Below are positions 36,377 to 45,077 of a stretch of 64,000 bases of DNA, in pieces (positions within the stretch are counted from its first letter, which is position 1; the number at the start of each line of letters is the position of its first letter). Location: positions 62,001 through 126,000 of the forward strand of contig DATFHF010000022.1 of NCBI GenBank assembly GCA_035248685.1, read 5' to 3'. The stretch comes from Jatrophihabitans_A sp035248685. GTDB lineage: Bacteria; Actinomycetota; Actinomycetes; Mycobacteriales; Jatrophihabitantaceae. Under the pieces are notes generated by a model. The model did not search any database and had not been told where the DNA came from. It saw only the letters and a program-made list of their open reading frames with translations. The position numbers and the translations under genes are program-made.

Positions 36377-38137
36377 GTGAGGGTCGTCGCGACCGCCGGC
36401 CATGTCGATCACGGCAAGTCCACGCTGGTCCGGGCCCTGACCGGGATGGAGCCGGACCGCTGGGCCGAGGAGCGCCGGCGGGGCATGACCATCGACCTCG
36501 GCTTCGGTTGGACGGTGCTGCCGTCCGGCGAGACGGTGGCCTTCGTCGATGTGCCCGGGCATCAGCGGTTCGTCCCCAACATGCTGGCCGGCGTCGGACC
36601 GGTACCGGCCGTGCTGTTGGTGGTCGCGGCCGACGAGGGCTGGCGCCGGCAGACCTCAGAACACCTAGACGCGATAACGGCATTGGGCATCGAACACGGG
36701 TTGCTCGCGGTCACCCGCGCCGATTTGGCGACCGCTGCTCAAGCGGCGGCGGTGCTGGCCGACGCCCAGGCCCGGTTGGCCCGATCCAGCCTGGGCGAGA
36801 TACCGGCGGTCACCGTATCGGCGGTGACCGGACAGGGCATGGCTGATCTGGCGGCAGCCATCGGACGGCTGGTGGACGCACTGCCGGACCCGACCACCGA
36901 TGGCCGGATCCGGCTGTGGGTGGACCGGGCGTTCACCGTCAAGGGGGCCGGCACCGTGGTCACCGGCACGCTGGGCGCCGGACGGCTGGCCGTCGGTGAC
37001 GAGCTTGAGCTGGCCGGTCGGCGGTTCCCGGTCAGGGGCCTGCAGGCGTTGGGCAGCTCGGCGGACAAGGTGGTAGCGGTGGCCCGGGTGGCGGTGAACC
37101 TGCGTGGGCTGGACCGCTCCCAGGTGCGCCGAGGCGACTGCCTGGTCACGCCGGGCGCCTGGCAGTTCAGCGACCGATTGGACGTCCGGCTGGAGCCGGT
37201 GCTGGCCGAGCCGGCCGGTGAACTGGTGCTGCACCTGGGCTCGGCGTCGCTGCCGGTTCGGGTCAGGTTGCTGGATGCCGAGCATGCCCGGCTCGGGCTG
37301 CCTCGGCCGGTACCGGCGCAGGTCGGTGACCGCGGCGTGCTGCGGGATCCGTCCCAGCAGAGCATCGTTGCCGGCGTCCGGGTGCTGGATCCGGATCCGC
37401 CGGCGCTCAGCCGGCGGGGTGCCGCGGCCGATCGGGCCGCCGAGCTGGCCTCCGGCGTCGCCGGCAGCGTGGCCGGGCAGGTGCGCCGACGAGCGGCGGT
37501 GCGCCGCGATTTGCTGCGAACGCTGGGTATTCCGGTCGACCAGCCGGCCGGTGTGCTGGAACGCGGTGACTGGTTGGTCGACCCGGACGGTTGGCGGCGC
37601 TGGCTGGCCGAGCTGGTCCGGCTGGTGGACGAACAAGCCCGCCGCGATCCGCGCCGGCCCTGGCTGCCGGTGGAAGCGGCCCGGCAGCAGGTGGGCATCG
37701 TCGACGCCGGCTTGCTGCGGCTGGCCGCCGGCGAGGCCGGCCTGGAGCTGGTCGACGGCAGGTTGGCCCGTCCCGGGGTGCAGCCGTCGGTGGGGGCCGC
37801 GGCCGGTGCGGTGGACGGGCTGCTGAAGCGGCTGGCCGACCGGCCCTTCGATGCCCCGGAACGTCCGGAGCTGGCCGAGCTGGGCGTCGGGCCGCGGGAG
37901 CTCGCGGTGGCAGCTCGGGCCGGGCAGCTGCTCAGGTTGGCCCCGGATCTGGTGGTGGCTGCCGACGCCGTCGAGCAGGCGGTCGAGGTACTGGCCGGCC
38001 TGCCGCAACCGTTCACGCTGAGCCAGGCGCGTCAGGCGCTGGGTGCGACCCGCCGAGTCGCGGTGCCGCTGCTGGAACACCTCGACCGGCTCGGGCTCAC
38101 CCAGCGAGTGGATGCCAGCCACCGGTCGGTGCGCTGA
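36377..38137 (+). CDS. selB: Selenocysteine-specific elongation factor
   Basis: A 586-residue translational GTPase. G1 is TAGHVDHGKSTLVRAL, followed by RRRGMTIDLGF (switch I), VDVPGHQRF (G3) and a G4 region at RADLATAAQ where the usual N-K-x-D reads TRAD, as in many SelB. Domains II/III follow, and the C-terminal about 230 residues contain winged-helix repeats that bind SECIS hairpins. It delivers Sec-tRNA to UGA codons. The G4 variation is compatible with SelB, but its effect here is unverified. Confidence 0.95.
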   Translation: MRVVATAGHVDHGKSTLVRALTGMEPDRWAEERRRGMTIDLGFGWTVLPSGETVAFVDVPGHQRFVPNMLAGVGPVPAVLLVVAADEGWRRQTSEHLDAITALGIEHGLLAVTRADLATAAQAAAVLADAQARLARSSLGEIPAVTVSAVTGQGMADLAAAIGRLVDALPDPTTDGRIRLWVDRAFTVKGAGTVVTGTLGAGRLAVGDELELAGRRFPVRGLQALGSSADKVVAVARVAVNLRGLDRSQVRRGDCLVTPGAWQFSDRLDVRLEPVLAEPAGELVLHLGSASLPVRVRLLDAEHARLGLPRPVPAQVGDRGVLRDPSQQSIVAGVRVLDPDPPALSRRGAAADRAAELASGVAGSVAGQVRRRAAVRRDLLRTLGIPVDQPAGVLERGDWLVDPDGWRRWLAELVRLVDEQARRDPRRPWLPVEAARQQVGIVDAGLLRLAAGEAGLELVDGRLARPGVQPSVGAAAGAVDGLLKRLADRPFDAPERPELAELGVGPRELAVAARAGQLLRLAPDLVVAADAVEQAVEVLAGLPQPFTLSQARQALGATRRVAVPLLEHLDRLGLTQRVDASHRSVR

Positions 38138-38270
38138 GCCGCGGTAGCCGGCGCGGTACCGTGGATCTCGGCAGTACCTGACGTCTCAGTCGCGCCGGCC
38201 GAAACCGGGCCGTCCACCGCGCGCACCGCAGGTGCCCCGGTGCCTGCACCGGACAGAGGAGTCACGCCCG

Positions 38271-38702
38271 ATGACAGATCCCGTGAATCAAGGCCCTTAC
38301 CCCCCGCCTGCCACGTCGCCGATTACCGAGAGCATCGCGCCGGCGACTGAGGGCTCGACCATCGCCGATCCGGCCGCCCCGGTTACGTCGGCAACCTCGA
38401 CCGAGGTGACTCCGCCGGCGCCGGGCTTCGACCACCGGGGACGGGTCCGCTCCTCGCGGGTCAGCGGAGTATGGATCGGCTTGATCGGCACCGCGCTGTT
38501 CCTGATCCTGCTGATCATCTTCATCGCCCAGAACTCGCACCGGGTCTCGGTGCATTTCTTCGGCTGGTACGGCCGGTTCTCGCTGGCGCTGACGATTCTG
38601 CTGTCGGCGGTCATCGGGCTGTTGCTGGTCGCCATCCCGGGCACGGTGCGGATCGTCCAGTTGCGCCATGCGCTGCGCAAGAACGGCCCGCGAACCGGCT
38701 AA
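38271..38702 (+). CDS. LapA-domain membrane protein
   Basis: A 143-residue protein with a disordered Pro/Thr/Ala-rich N-terminus (1-60) and a C-terminal LapA-type two-helix membrane domain (GLIGTALFLILLIIFIAQNS, then SVHFFGWYGRFSLALTILLS). Proteins like this are common in actinobacteria; function poorly defined. GAGGAG lies 12 nt before ATG 38271. Confidence 0.85.
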   Translation: MTDPVNQGPYPPPATSPITESIAPATEGSTIADPAAPVTSATSTEVTPPAPGFDHRGRVRSSRVSGVWIGLIGTALFLILLIIFIAQNSHRVSVHFFGWYGRFSLALTILLSAVIGLLLVAIPGTVRIVQLRHALRKNGPRTG

Positions 38703-38712
38703 GCCGCGACCG

Positions 38713-39543
38713 CTACATGCGGTTGAACAGGTCCGGGTCGGGCCCGATCCGCTCGTCCCGGTTCAACGCGGATATCCGGTCCAGCTCGGCCTCGGACAGT
38801 TCGAAGTCGAAGATCTCGAAGTTCTCACGGATGCGGTCGGGCGTCACCGACTTCGGAAAGATGATGTTGCCGAGCTGGATGTGCCAGCGCAGCACGATCT
38901 GCGCCGGCGTCCGGTCGTGGCCGACCGCGATAGCGGTGATGGTCGGGTCGGTCAGCAGGGCGCCACGTGCGATCGGTGACCAGGCTTCGGTGGCGATGCC
39001 GTGCTCGGCGTGGTAGTCACGCAGTTCCTGCTGGGTCAGGTAGGGGTGCAGTTCGATCTGGTTGGCCGCCGGCGGCACGTCCGTCTCGCTGTGCAGCTTG
39101 CGTAGGTGGTGGGTCTGGAAGTTCGAGACGCCGATGGCGCGGGCCTTGCCTTCGGCGTGGATTCGTTCCATGGCCCGCCAAGTTCGGACGTAGTCGGTAA
39201 CGTTGGCCAGCGGCCAGTGGATGAGGAAAAGGTCGACCTGGTCCAGCCCGAGGTCGGTCAGGCTCTGGTCCATGGCGGCTAGCGCGTCGTCGAAGTCATG
39301 CTTGTCGTTGTTCAGCTTGGTGGTCACGAAGACCTCCGACCGATCGAGGCCGGACTTCGCGATCGCCTCACCCACCTGCTTCTCGTTGCGGTACATCTGG
39401 GCGGTGTCGATGTGCCGGTAGCCGACCCGCAGCGCCGTGCTGACCGCCTCGACGGTGTCTTGCGGCTGGATCTGAAAGACGCCGAAGCCCAGCTGCGGGA
39501 TCTCGACGCCGTTGTTGAGCCGGATGGACGGTACTGCGGGCAC
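38713..39543 (-). CDS. Aldo/keto reductase (2,5-diketo-D-gluconate reductase-like)
   Basis: A 276-residue (beta/alpha)8 reductase. The tetrad residues are visible: Asp and Tyr in YRHIDTAQMYRNE, Lys in VTTKLNNDKH and His in LFLIHWPL. The C-terminal NIIFPKSVTPDRIRENF is the NADPH-binding segment. I choose GTG 39543 because GAGGAG lies 5 nt upstream of it; extension to 39579 would lack such a site. Acts on aldehydes or ketones with NADPH; natural substrate unknown. Confidence 0.92.
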   Translation of the reverse strand: MPAVPSIRLNNGVEIPQLGFGVFQIQPQDTVEAVSTALRVGYRHIDTAQMYRNEKQVGEAIAKSGLDRSEVFVTTKLNNDKHDFDDALAAMDQSLTDLGLDQVDLFLIHWPLANVTDYVRTWRAMERIHAEGKARAIGVSNFQTHHLRKLHSETDVPPAANQIELHPYLTQQELRDYHAEHGIATEAWSPIARGALLTDPTITAIAVGHDRTPAQIVLRWHIQLGNIIFPKSVTPDRIRENFEIFDFELSEAELDRISALNRDERIGPDPDLFNRM

Positions 39544-39705
39544 GCGTGCTCCTCGGAGGTTGTGGGCTGCCGTCTTCATACTGCCTTTTCGTGCAGACAC
39601 CTGGCGGATCATTAGTGCAGTTCGAGTGAATGCACCTTTGTAATGATCGCGTTGTGCTTGCACAATCAGGAGATTTCCGCGCGGGAAAAGCGTAATCTCT
39701 GGCGG

Positions 39706-40014
39706 GTGACGTCGATGCCGTTCGGAGCCGAATCCCGGACCGGGTGGTCAGGCCCCGCCGAGTTGAGCTATTTGTTGCACCGAGTTCAAGCTGCTCGTGC
39801 TGAGATCGAGGCGTTGCGTTCGCAGGCTCGCAGCCTAGCGTCCAACCCGGAGCAATTGCGGCTGCTGGACTCGCTCGAGGACTATGTCGCGGCCTTGCAG
39901 TCGCGACATCTGCCAGTGCCGCCAACCATCCGGGACGAACTCATGCTGCAGCGCTGCCTGGTCTCCCGTAAGACGGTCGGTCGCTCGGCACGGCGACGCT
40001 CTGATCGCAGGTAG
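39706..40014 (+). CDS. Hypothetical protein
   Basis: A roughly 102-residue basic protein (ATG 39643 would give 123 residues; GTG 39706 is chosen because coding-like composition begins near it). A central helical stretch (LLHRVQAARAEIEALRSQARSL) could form a short coiled coil; the C-terminus is Arg-rich. It lies between the aldo/keto reductase (divergent) and a TIGR02611-like gene 9 nt downstream. No family recognised. Confidence 0.5.
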   Translation: MTSMPFGAESRTGWSGPAELSYLLHRVQAARAEIEALRSQARSLASNPEQLRLLDSLEDYVAALQSRHLPVPPTIRDELMLQRCLVSRKTVGRSARRRSDRR

Positions 40015-40023
40015 CCTCGTCGA

Positions 40024-40434
40024 GTGAGCCGAGACCCGGGAGGAAGCGCCGCGCCAGCGGTCGACCAGCCCGGGAAAGATCGAGCCAATCCGCCGCAGTG
40101 GCTGCGTCCCCTCCGCTCGTGGGTATATCGCAAGCCCGGCGGACCGCTGATCTGGAAGACACTGATCGCAGTTCTAGGCGCGGCGGTCGTCGTAGTCGGT
40201 TTGCTGCTCATCCCGTTGCCCGGGCCGGGTTGGGCGGTGGTGTTCCTGGGCGTGGCGGTTTGGGCGACCGAGTTCGTCTGGGCGCAACGGCTGTTACGTC
40301 GTGGCCGGCAGTTACTACGCGGATGGACGGCCTGGCTGGCCCGGCAATCGTTGCTCGTCCGGGGGCTGGCCGGGCTGCTGGGACTGGTGGTGCTGGTCGG
40401 GCTCGGCTACCTAGGCTGGCGCTTCCTGCGCTGA
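40024..40434 (+). CDS. TIGR02611-type putative membrane protein (PGPGW)
   Basis: A 136-residue protein with two membrane segments bracketing LLIPLPGPGWAVVFLGVAVW, the PGPGW motif of the TIGR02611 family. A polar N-terminal 45 residues precede them and a third hydrophobic helix (GLLGLVVLVGLGYLGW) ends the protein. Common in actinobacteria; function unknown. Starts at GTG, 9 nt after the upstream gene. Confidence 0.85.
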   Translation: MSRDPGGSAAPAVDQPGKDRANPPQWLRPLRSWVYRKPGGPLIWKTLIAVLGAAVVVVGLLLIPLPGPGWAVVFLGVAVWATEFVWAQRLLRRGRQLLRGWTAWLARQSLLVRGLAGLLGLVVLVGLGYLGWRFLR

Positions 40435-40522
40435 GGTCCTGGTCCGTGCTCAGCTAGCGAGGCGGGCGCCAGCCTTCTCTTGCGCGGCATGTAAGCTGGC
40501 CCAGGTTTCCGCAGCAGCATGC

Positions 40523-40597
40523 GGGCGATTAGCTCAGCGGGAGAGCGCTCGCTTCACACGCGAGAGGTCACTGGTTCGATCCCAGTATCGCCCACCA
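40523..40597 (+). tRNA. tRNA-Val (anticodon CAC), CCA encoded
   Basis: Acceptor GGGCGAT (40523-40529) pairs with ATCGCCC (40587-40593); discriminator A40594 and CCA follow. The D-arm AGCTCAGCGGGAGAGC, anticodon loop TTCACAC with CAC, and T-arm CTGGTTCGATCCCAG are all canonical. A TAAGCT box at 40492-40497 may be the -10 element. Confidence 0.96.
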
Positions 40598-40717
40598 CAT
40601 TTGCCAGCTTGGAATCATGAGCACAGAAGTGACCCGACAGCTCCGCCTGAACCCGAGCAGCGCGCTAGCGACCGGTTTGCGGTTTCACTATCTTCGCCGA
40701 TTGTCGGAGGTAACGGC

Positions 40718-41434
40718 ATGGCTCGGCGCATCATTGCCGTGTTCGGTCCGAGCGGAAGCAACCCATATGCCGTTACAGCCAAGTCGCTGGGTCGGCAAAT
40801 TGCCCAGCACCACATTCTCCTCAGCGGCGGTTCCGGCAAACCGGATGGCTCCGTTAAGGAGAGTGCACTCGCCGGTGCTGAAGAGGCGCTGCAAATGGGT
40901 GGAGAGGGCGGGTGGATTGCCGTCCCGAAGGCCGGTGCGCCGGTCACCGTCCCCAGGCATCGGCGCGGATTCGTGCTGGCGAACGATTACCGAGACGAAC
41001 GAAACTTCATCAACGCACTCGTCTGCCAAAGCGCCATCGCCTTGAAGGGCGGCCCAGGTACTGACTCTGAGGTGGCATTCGCCCTTGCGCTTGGCCGACC
41101 GGTCATCCTTCTCGGTCCAGGCTGGGAAGGTCTGGCGGCTCTACCCGACCTTCCGGAAAGCGGGGCTGCAACGCTGGTATCGATGATCGATCAGTTGTTC
41201 GGACCGCCGAAGACACCTGTTAATGCTGTCGAACGTGCGATAGTCGATGCGAGGCAGACCTTGCGAGAACTTAAGGTTTTCGATGTTAGGACGATGCCTG
41301 ATCTTCACGCTGACGCTGCCCGCATCGTCGACATCGCCGCCGGATGCGCCTCGGCGCTATGCCTCGATCAGCTCGGCCAGCTCGTTGGCAGCGCCACCTC
41401 GGTGCGATTCCGCAGCTGGCTTGCTAGCAGCTGA
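40718..41434 (+). CDS. SLOG-domain protein (LOG/TIGR00725-like)
   Basis: A 238-residue protein with a Rossmann-like SLOG fold: IIAVFGPSG, HHILLSGGSGKP (nucleotide loop) and ALKGGPGTDSEVAFALALGRPVILLGPG, where GGPGT corresponds to the PGGxGT motif of LOG family members. SLOG proteins bind nucleotide or nucleobase ligands, and some sense signals in defence or conflict systems. The gene follows tRNA-Val by 120 nt, and its codon use is less GC-biased than that of its neighbours, suggesting acquisition at the tRNA. ATG 40718 fits the domain start best. Confidence 0.72.
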   Translation: MARRIIAVFGPSGSNPYAVTAKSLGRQIAQHHILLSGGSGKPDGSVKESALAGAEEALQMGGEGGWIAVPKAGAPVTVPRHRRGFVLANDYRDERNFINALVCQSAIALKGGPGTDSEVAFALALGRPVILLGPGWEGLAALPDLPESGAATLVSMIDQLFGPPKTPVNAVERAIVDARQTLRELKVFDVRTMPDLHADAARIVDIAAGCASALCLDQLGQLVGSATSVRFRSWLASS

Positions 41435-41478
41435 TTCACGATTATCGGACGTCAGTAGAACTGCATGGGAGTTGCTGT

Positions 41479-42024
41479 GTGAGTACCGGCATCGTCGAGC
41501 TACCGGCGCTGCGGACAGCGAGACTGTTGCTGGAGCCGATCACCGTCGAACATGCCAGCGAGTTGGCCACCGCGTTGCGCGACGACAGCGTGTACGCATT
41601 CATCGGTGGTCGACCGGAACCGGCGTCGTGGTGGCAGTGCCGGCTCGCGGCCTGGCAGCGACGGCGATCCCCGGACGGCACCGAGTTATGGCTGAACTGG
41701 GCCGTTCGAATAACCGCAAACATGATGGTCATCGGCTATGTCCAAACCACCGTGGCGGAGCAACAGGCCGATATCGCCTATGTCATCGGGCTGCCGTGGC
41801 AGCGGCAGGGTTATGGCCGAGAGGCGACGGCGGCCATGGTCGACTATGTGGTGGCCGAGTTCGGCATCGCAACAGTGCGCGCCTGGATCGCGGACGGCCA
41901 TATCGCCTCCCAGCGGGTGGCTCAGGCAACCGGGTTGGCCGCTTCCGACGAACGCGACGCCGACCAGGAGAGACTGTGGATTCGGGAAATGCCCCCGATT
42001 GCTGACCCTCCCAGTCCGGTGTAG
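41479..42024 (+). CDS. GNAT-family N-acetyltransferase
   Basis: A 181-residue protein of the RimJ/RimL-like GNAT group: LRTARLLLEPITVEHASEL at the start, the central strand IAYVIGLPWQRQGYGREATAAMVDYV (acetyl-CoA loop Q-x-x-G-x-G/A variant), then GIATVRAWIADGHIASQRVAQATGL. It starts at GTG 41479. Likely acetylates an amine of a small molecule or protein N-terminus; substrate unknown. Confidence 0.88.
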   Translation: MSTGIVELPALRTARLLLEPITVEHASELATALRDDSVYAFIGGRPEPASWWQCRLAAWQRRRSPDGTELWLNWAVRITANMMVIGYVQTTVAEQQADIAYVIGLPWQRQGYGREATAAMVDYVVAEFGIATVRAWIADGHIASQRVAQATGLAASDERDADQERLWIREMPPIADPPSPV

Positions 42025-42076
42025 TTTGCGTTCGTCATTGAGCCGGACAACCAAAGGCCGGAAAGGACGGACCGAA

Positions 42077-42370
42077 ATGGCAGACGACAGCTTCGACCGC
42101 CAAGGTCAGCAGGAACAACTCGAAGCCGCATTACCGCGGGTGTTGGATCGACTCGAGCAGTTGCGCGGGGAGTTACCGGAGCACGAACGCACGGTTCTGG
42201 ACGAGATCATTGTCTCCGCCGCGGTCCACGCCGACCAGGTTGCCGCAGACGACATCAGCGACCCCCGTCAGCGCATGTTCATGAAGCCGATGTCCGTGCA
42301 CATGACCCTGGCCATGCGCGAGCAGATCCTGGAGGCTCCGCGCCGCTTCGGCATCGCCGAGCAAGAGTGA
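42077..42370 (+). CDS. Small helical protein leading an oxygenase/carbamoyltransferase operon
   Basis: A 97-residue acidic protein. A helix LPRVLDRLEQLRGELPEHERTVLDEIIVSAA-like segment is followed by a Met-rich end (QRMFMKPMSVHMTLAMRE). I do not recognise it. Its stop overlaps the next start (GTGA). The N-terminal 50 residues of the downstream oxygenase have a similar helical pattern (LTELVDTLDQAELNDLRLLLGMAA), so both may share a module. It could be a carrier or a modified precursor; neither is shown by the sequence. Confidence 0.6.
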   Translation: MADDSFDRQGQQEQLEAALPRVLDRLEQLRGELPEHERTVLDEIIVSAAVHADQVAADDISDPRQRMFMKPMSVHMTLAMREQILEAPRRFGIAEQE

Positions 42371-43098
42371 CCGTCGCACCGACGACGCTCCTCGGCCGGC
42401 TGACCGAGCTGGTCGACACCCTGGATCAGGCCGAACTCAACGACCTCCGGCTGCTGCTGGGCATGGCTGCCGGGCGCCTGGCGCCGTCGGAGGAGGTCGG
42501 CTCGTCCCCGAGTGACGCGCTTCGGACCACCCTGGCTTGCCTGGCCCGGTTGCGATCCGATCGGGGCGAGGTCAGCGCGGACGGCGTGCTGTTCCACGGG
42601 TGGCCGGACTGGCTGCCCGCCGACCTGCTGGCCAGCCTGATCGACGAGTCCTACCGGCGTCGGCCTGATGCACGGTTGTACGAGCGGCAGCGGGTGAGCT
42701 GCGGGGGTGCAATCGCCGACGAGTTGGCCAACAGCTCCGAGCTGCTGGATTTCGTCCGGCACCATGCCATGGCTACGGCTGAACCGACCGGGGTGGCCAG
42801 TTACCTGTACTACGACTCGCCGGGCATGGGCATCTCGGCGCACGTCGACACCGAAGTCTTCTCGCTGAACGTGATCATGCTGTTGGTGCACGAGCGGGCC
42901 GGTGCCGATCCGGGCTCGCAACTGATCGTCCATCCGCCGGATTCCGAACCGGTCCCGTTGGCGCTGGCGCCGGGCGAGATCGTCCTACTCGATGCGAATG
43001 CCGTGGTGCACGGTCGATCGCAGGTCACCGGACTGGAGCGCGTGCACGTGCTGACCATCGGGTTCACGCCGACGAATCAGAGCCCGTTCGCGTTGTGA
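42367..43098 (+). CDS. 2OG/Fe(II) oxygenase-like protein
   Basis: A 243-residue protein: an N-terminal helical part (1-55) and a double-stranded beta-helix region. The proposed iron site is H-x-D in SAHVDTEVFSLN, with a distal His in AVVHGRSQV and an Arg in LERVHVLTIGF. The arrangement fits a 2OG/Fe(II) dioxygenase that hydroxylates a small substrate or peptide. It is coupled by 4-nt overlaps to the small helical protein and to the carbamoyltransferase, implying that the three gene products act together, for example hydroxylation followed by O-carbamoylation. Confidence 0.7.
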   Translation: MTVAPTTLLGRLTELVDTLDQAELNDLRLLLGMAAGRLAPSEEVGSSPSDALRTTLACLARLRSDRGEVSADGVLFHGWPDWLPADLLASLIDESYRRRPDARLYERQRVSCGGAIADELANSSELLDFVRHHAMATAEPTGVASYLYYDSPGMGISAHVDTEVFSLNVIMLLVHERAGADPGSQLIVHPPDSEPVPLALAPGEIVLLDANAVVHGRSQVTGLERVHVLTIGFTPTNQSPFAL

Positions 43099-44765
43099 GC
43101 GTTGCGCTCGGCCTGCAGGTCGGTCACGACGCCGCCTGCGCAGTCGTCGTCGACGGTGAGTTGGTGGCCGCCGTGGCGCAAGAGCGCTTCAGCCGCCTAA
43201 AGCACGATGGGGACGAGATGCTGTCCCACCGGTTGCCGATCCGACAGTGCCTGGACGCGGCGGGCGTCGGCATGGCCGACGTCGACATTGTCGTCTCCAG
43301 CTGGCAGTCTGCCTCACCCGGCGGGTTCGGCCTGCACCGTCCGTTGCTCGATCCCGAGTTCGACGCGTTCGATCCGTACGACAAACGGCATCGGGTCATC
43401 TCCCATCACTTGGCTCACGCCTGGTCGGCGTTCGGCACGTCCGGCCTGGATCAGTGCGCGGTACTGGTTTGTGACCTCGCCGGCAGCACCACGACCGACG
43501 GCGCCGACTTCGTCCTGCCGTTCAACGAGTGGGTGCCCGGATTGATCTCGCCTCGGTTACCCGTGCTGGTCCGGACCGAATGCCTGTCCATCTATCGAGC
43601 CGGGCCCGCGGGTTTGCGGTTGCTCGATCGGGAGTATTGCGTCCCGCACAACGCACCCCGAACCTTCGTCTTCAGCGTCGGTAGCTTGTACGAGAACGTC
43701 AGCCGCCGGATCTTCGGTGGCGAAGACTGCCACGGCCAGACGATGGCCCTCGCCGGCCTGGACAGTCCGGTCCGGGCCGGCCGGCTGACCGGCGACGACC
43801 TGGTCGCAATCGAGGGGTCGCAGGTGCGCTTTCCCAATGACTGGCAGCACCGGGTCGACTGGCAGGCCGGCGACGCCGAACTGATCGAGCTTGCGGCGGC
43901 ATGTCAGGACGCCACCGAACGTGCGCTACTGGCCTACGCGCGGCGAGCCGCGGAGCTGACCGAACTCGCCGATCTCGCCGTGGCGGGAGGCTCGTTCCTG
44001 AACATCCCTGCCAACACTCGGATCTGCTCGTCCGGCCTGTTCGGCTCCTACCACGTCCCCAGCGCACCGCATGACTCGGGCATAGCGATCGGCTGCGCCT
44101 ACGCCGGCCACTTCGCCACGGGCGGCGGTGGCCGGCGGGCGCCTCGTTCGGATCGGCTGGGTATCCGCTACGACGCGGTGTGCTGGACCGCCGCGCTGAC
44201 CGCGGTAACCGAACTCGTCACCCAGGAACCAGCTTCCGCCGACCGGATCGCGGCGGACCTGGCCCGCGGTGACATCGTCGCGCGGTGGTCGGGTCGCGCG
44301 GAGTTCGGTCCGCGCGCGCTGGGCGGCCGTAGCCTGCTCGCGTCGCCGACCATTGCCGCCAGCAAGGGTCGGCTCAACCGGATCAAGGGTCGACAGGCCT
44401 GGCGACCGGTGGCGCCGGTGGTGCCACTCGACCGATTCCAGGACTTCTTCGACGGGCCGGCCAGCCCGTACATGAGCTACACCCACACGCTGCGAGCCGG
44501 GTTGTCGAGTGAGCTGCCGGCGCTTGCGCACCCAGACGGTACGACCCGGGCCCAGTCGCTGGCTCCGGGTGAGGACTGCGCGCTGGCGGACTTGCTGTAT
44601 GAGTTCGAGAAGCTGACCAGCTATCCGATCCTGTGCAATACCTCGCTCAACGGCCCGAACGAGCCGATGGTCGAGACGCCGGCCCAGGCCATCGGGTTCT
44701 TCCTGGCGCATCAGGACGTCGCGTCCCTGCTGCTGGAGGACGTGCTGGTTCGCCGCCGGGACTGA
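43095..44765 (+). CDS. O-carbamoyltransferase, NodU/CmcH family
   Basis: A 556-residue protein. The N-terminal Kae1/YrdC-like domain has GLQVGHDAACAVVVDG and HHLAHAWSAF (metal-binding His pair); GEDCHGQTMALAGL and AGGSFLNIPANTRI follow. The C-terminal domain contains RAEFGPRALGGRSLLASP and KGRQAWRPVAPVV. Family members transfer the carbamoyl group of carbamoyl phosphate onto a hydroxyl of antibiotics or Nod factors. The preceding oxygenase could create the hydroxyl group. Starts at GTG 43095, coupled to it. Confidence 0.9.
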   Translation: MSVALGLQVGHDAACAVVVDGELVAAVAQERFSRLKHDGDEMLSHRLPIRQCLDAAGVGMADVDIVVSSWQSASPGGFGLHRPLLDPEFDAFDPYDKRHRVISHHLAHAWSAFGTSGLDQCAVLVCDLAGSTTTDGADFVLPFNEWVPGLISPRLPVLVRTECLSIYRAGPAGLRLLDREYCVPHNAPRTFVFSVGSLYENVSRRIFGGEDCHGQTMALAGLDSPVRAGRLTGDDLVAIEGSQVRFPNDWQHRVDWQAGDAELIELAAACQDATERALLAYARRAAELTELADLAVAGGSFLNIPANTRICSSGLFGSYHVPSAPHDSGIAIGCAYAGHFATGGGGRRAPRSDRLGIRYDAVCWTAALTAVTELVTQEPASADRIAADLARGDIVARWSGRAEFGPRALGGRSLLASPTIAASKGRLNRIKGRQAWRPVAPVVPLDRFQDFFDGPASPYMSYTHTLRAGLSSELPALAHPDGTTRAQSLAPGEDCALADLLYEFEKLTSYPILCNTSLNGPNEPMVETPAQAIGFFLAHQDVASLLLEDVLVRRRD

Positions 44766-44804
44766 CTGCTTGCTGGCGACATCGAGCGGGAGCGCGACGC
44801 TCGG

Positions 44805-44836
44805 CTATCGCCGACAATCGGCCCACTCGGCGATAG
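44805..44836. repeat. Perfect 10-bp inverted repeat before the DUF433 gene
   Basis: CTATCGCCGA (44805-44814) and TCGGCGATAG (44827-44836) are exact reverse complements around a 12-nt spacer. The right arm overlaps a TAGTCT -10-like box (44834-44839) placed about 7 nt before ATG 44847, which would give a nearly leaderless transcript. An autoregulatory operator for the antitoxin-like gene is the favoured reading; a terminator for the carbamoyltransferase operon is the alternative. Confidence 0.5.
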
Positions 44837-44846
44837 TCTGTGATGC

Positions 44847-45077
44847 ATGGGTTTGGAAAGGATCACGGTCGACGCCGCGCAGATGGGCGGATTGCCCTGC
44901 ATCCGGGGTCTGCGGGTAACCGTAAGCATGGTGCTGGGCCGGCTCGCGGGCGGCGCTACTGTCGACGACGTACTGGCCGACTACCCCTACCTCGAACGCG
45001 CTGATGTGTCAGCAGCCTTGGAGTATGCGGCGGCGATCGTTAACGAGCGTGAGGTCCCGATCGCTCGACCGGCATGA
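44847..45077 (+). CDS. DUF433 antitoxin-like protein
   Basis: A 76-residue protein of the DUF433 type: MGGLPCIRGLRVTVSMVL, then LADYPYLERADVSAALEYAA. DUF433 proteins are helix-turn-helix antitoxins paired with DUF5615 PIN-like toxins. Here the expected toxin start overlaps its stop by 4 nt (ATGA), but the toxin is truncated. The antitoxin may therefore now be an orphan. Confidence 0.88.
   Translation: MGLERITVDAAQMGGLPCIRGLRVTVSMVLGRLAGGATVDDVLADYPYLERADVSAALEYAAAIVNEREVPIARPA

Noticed and set aside
39543..39663. A longer start for the aldo/keto reductase at 39579 or 39663.
   Set aside because: The extra N-terminal residues are not similar to the family, and GAGGAG is placed correctly only for GTG 39543.
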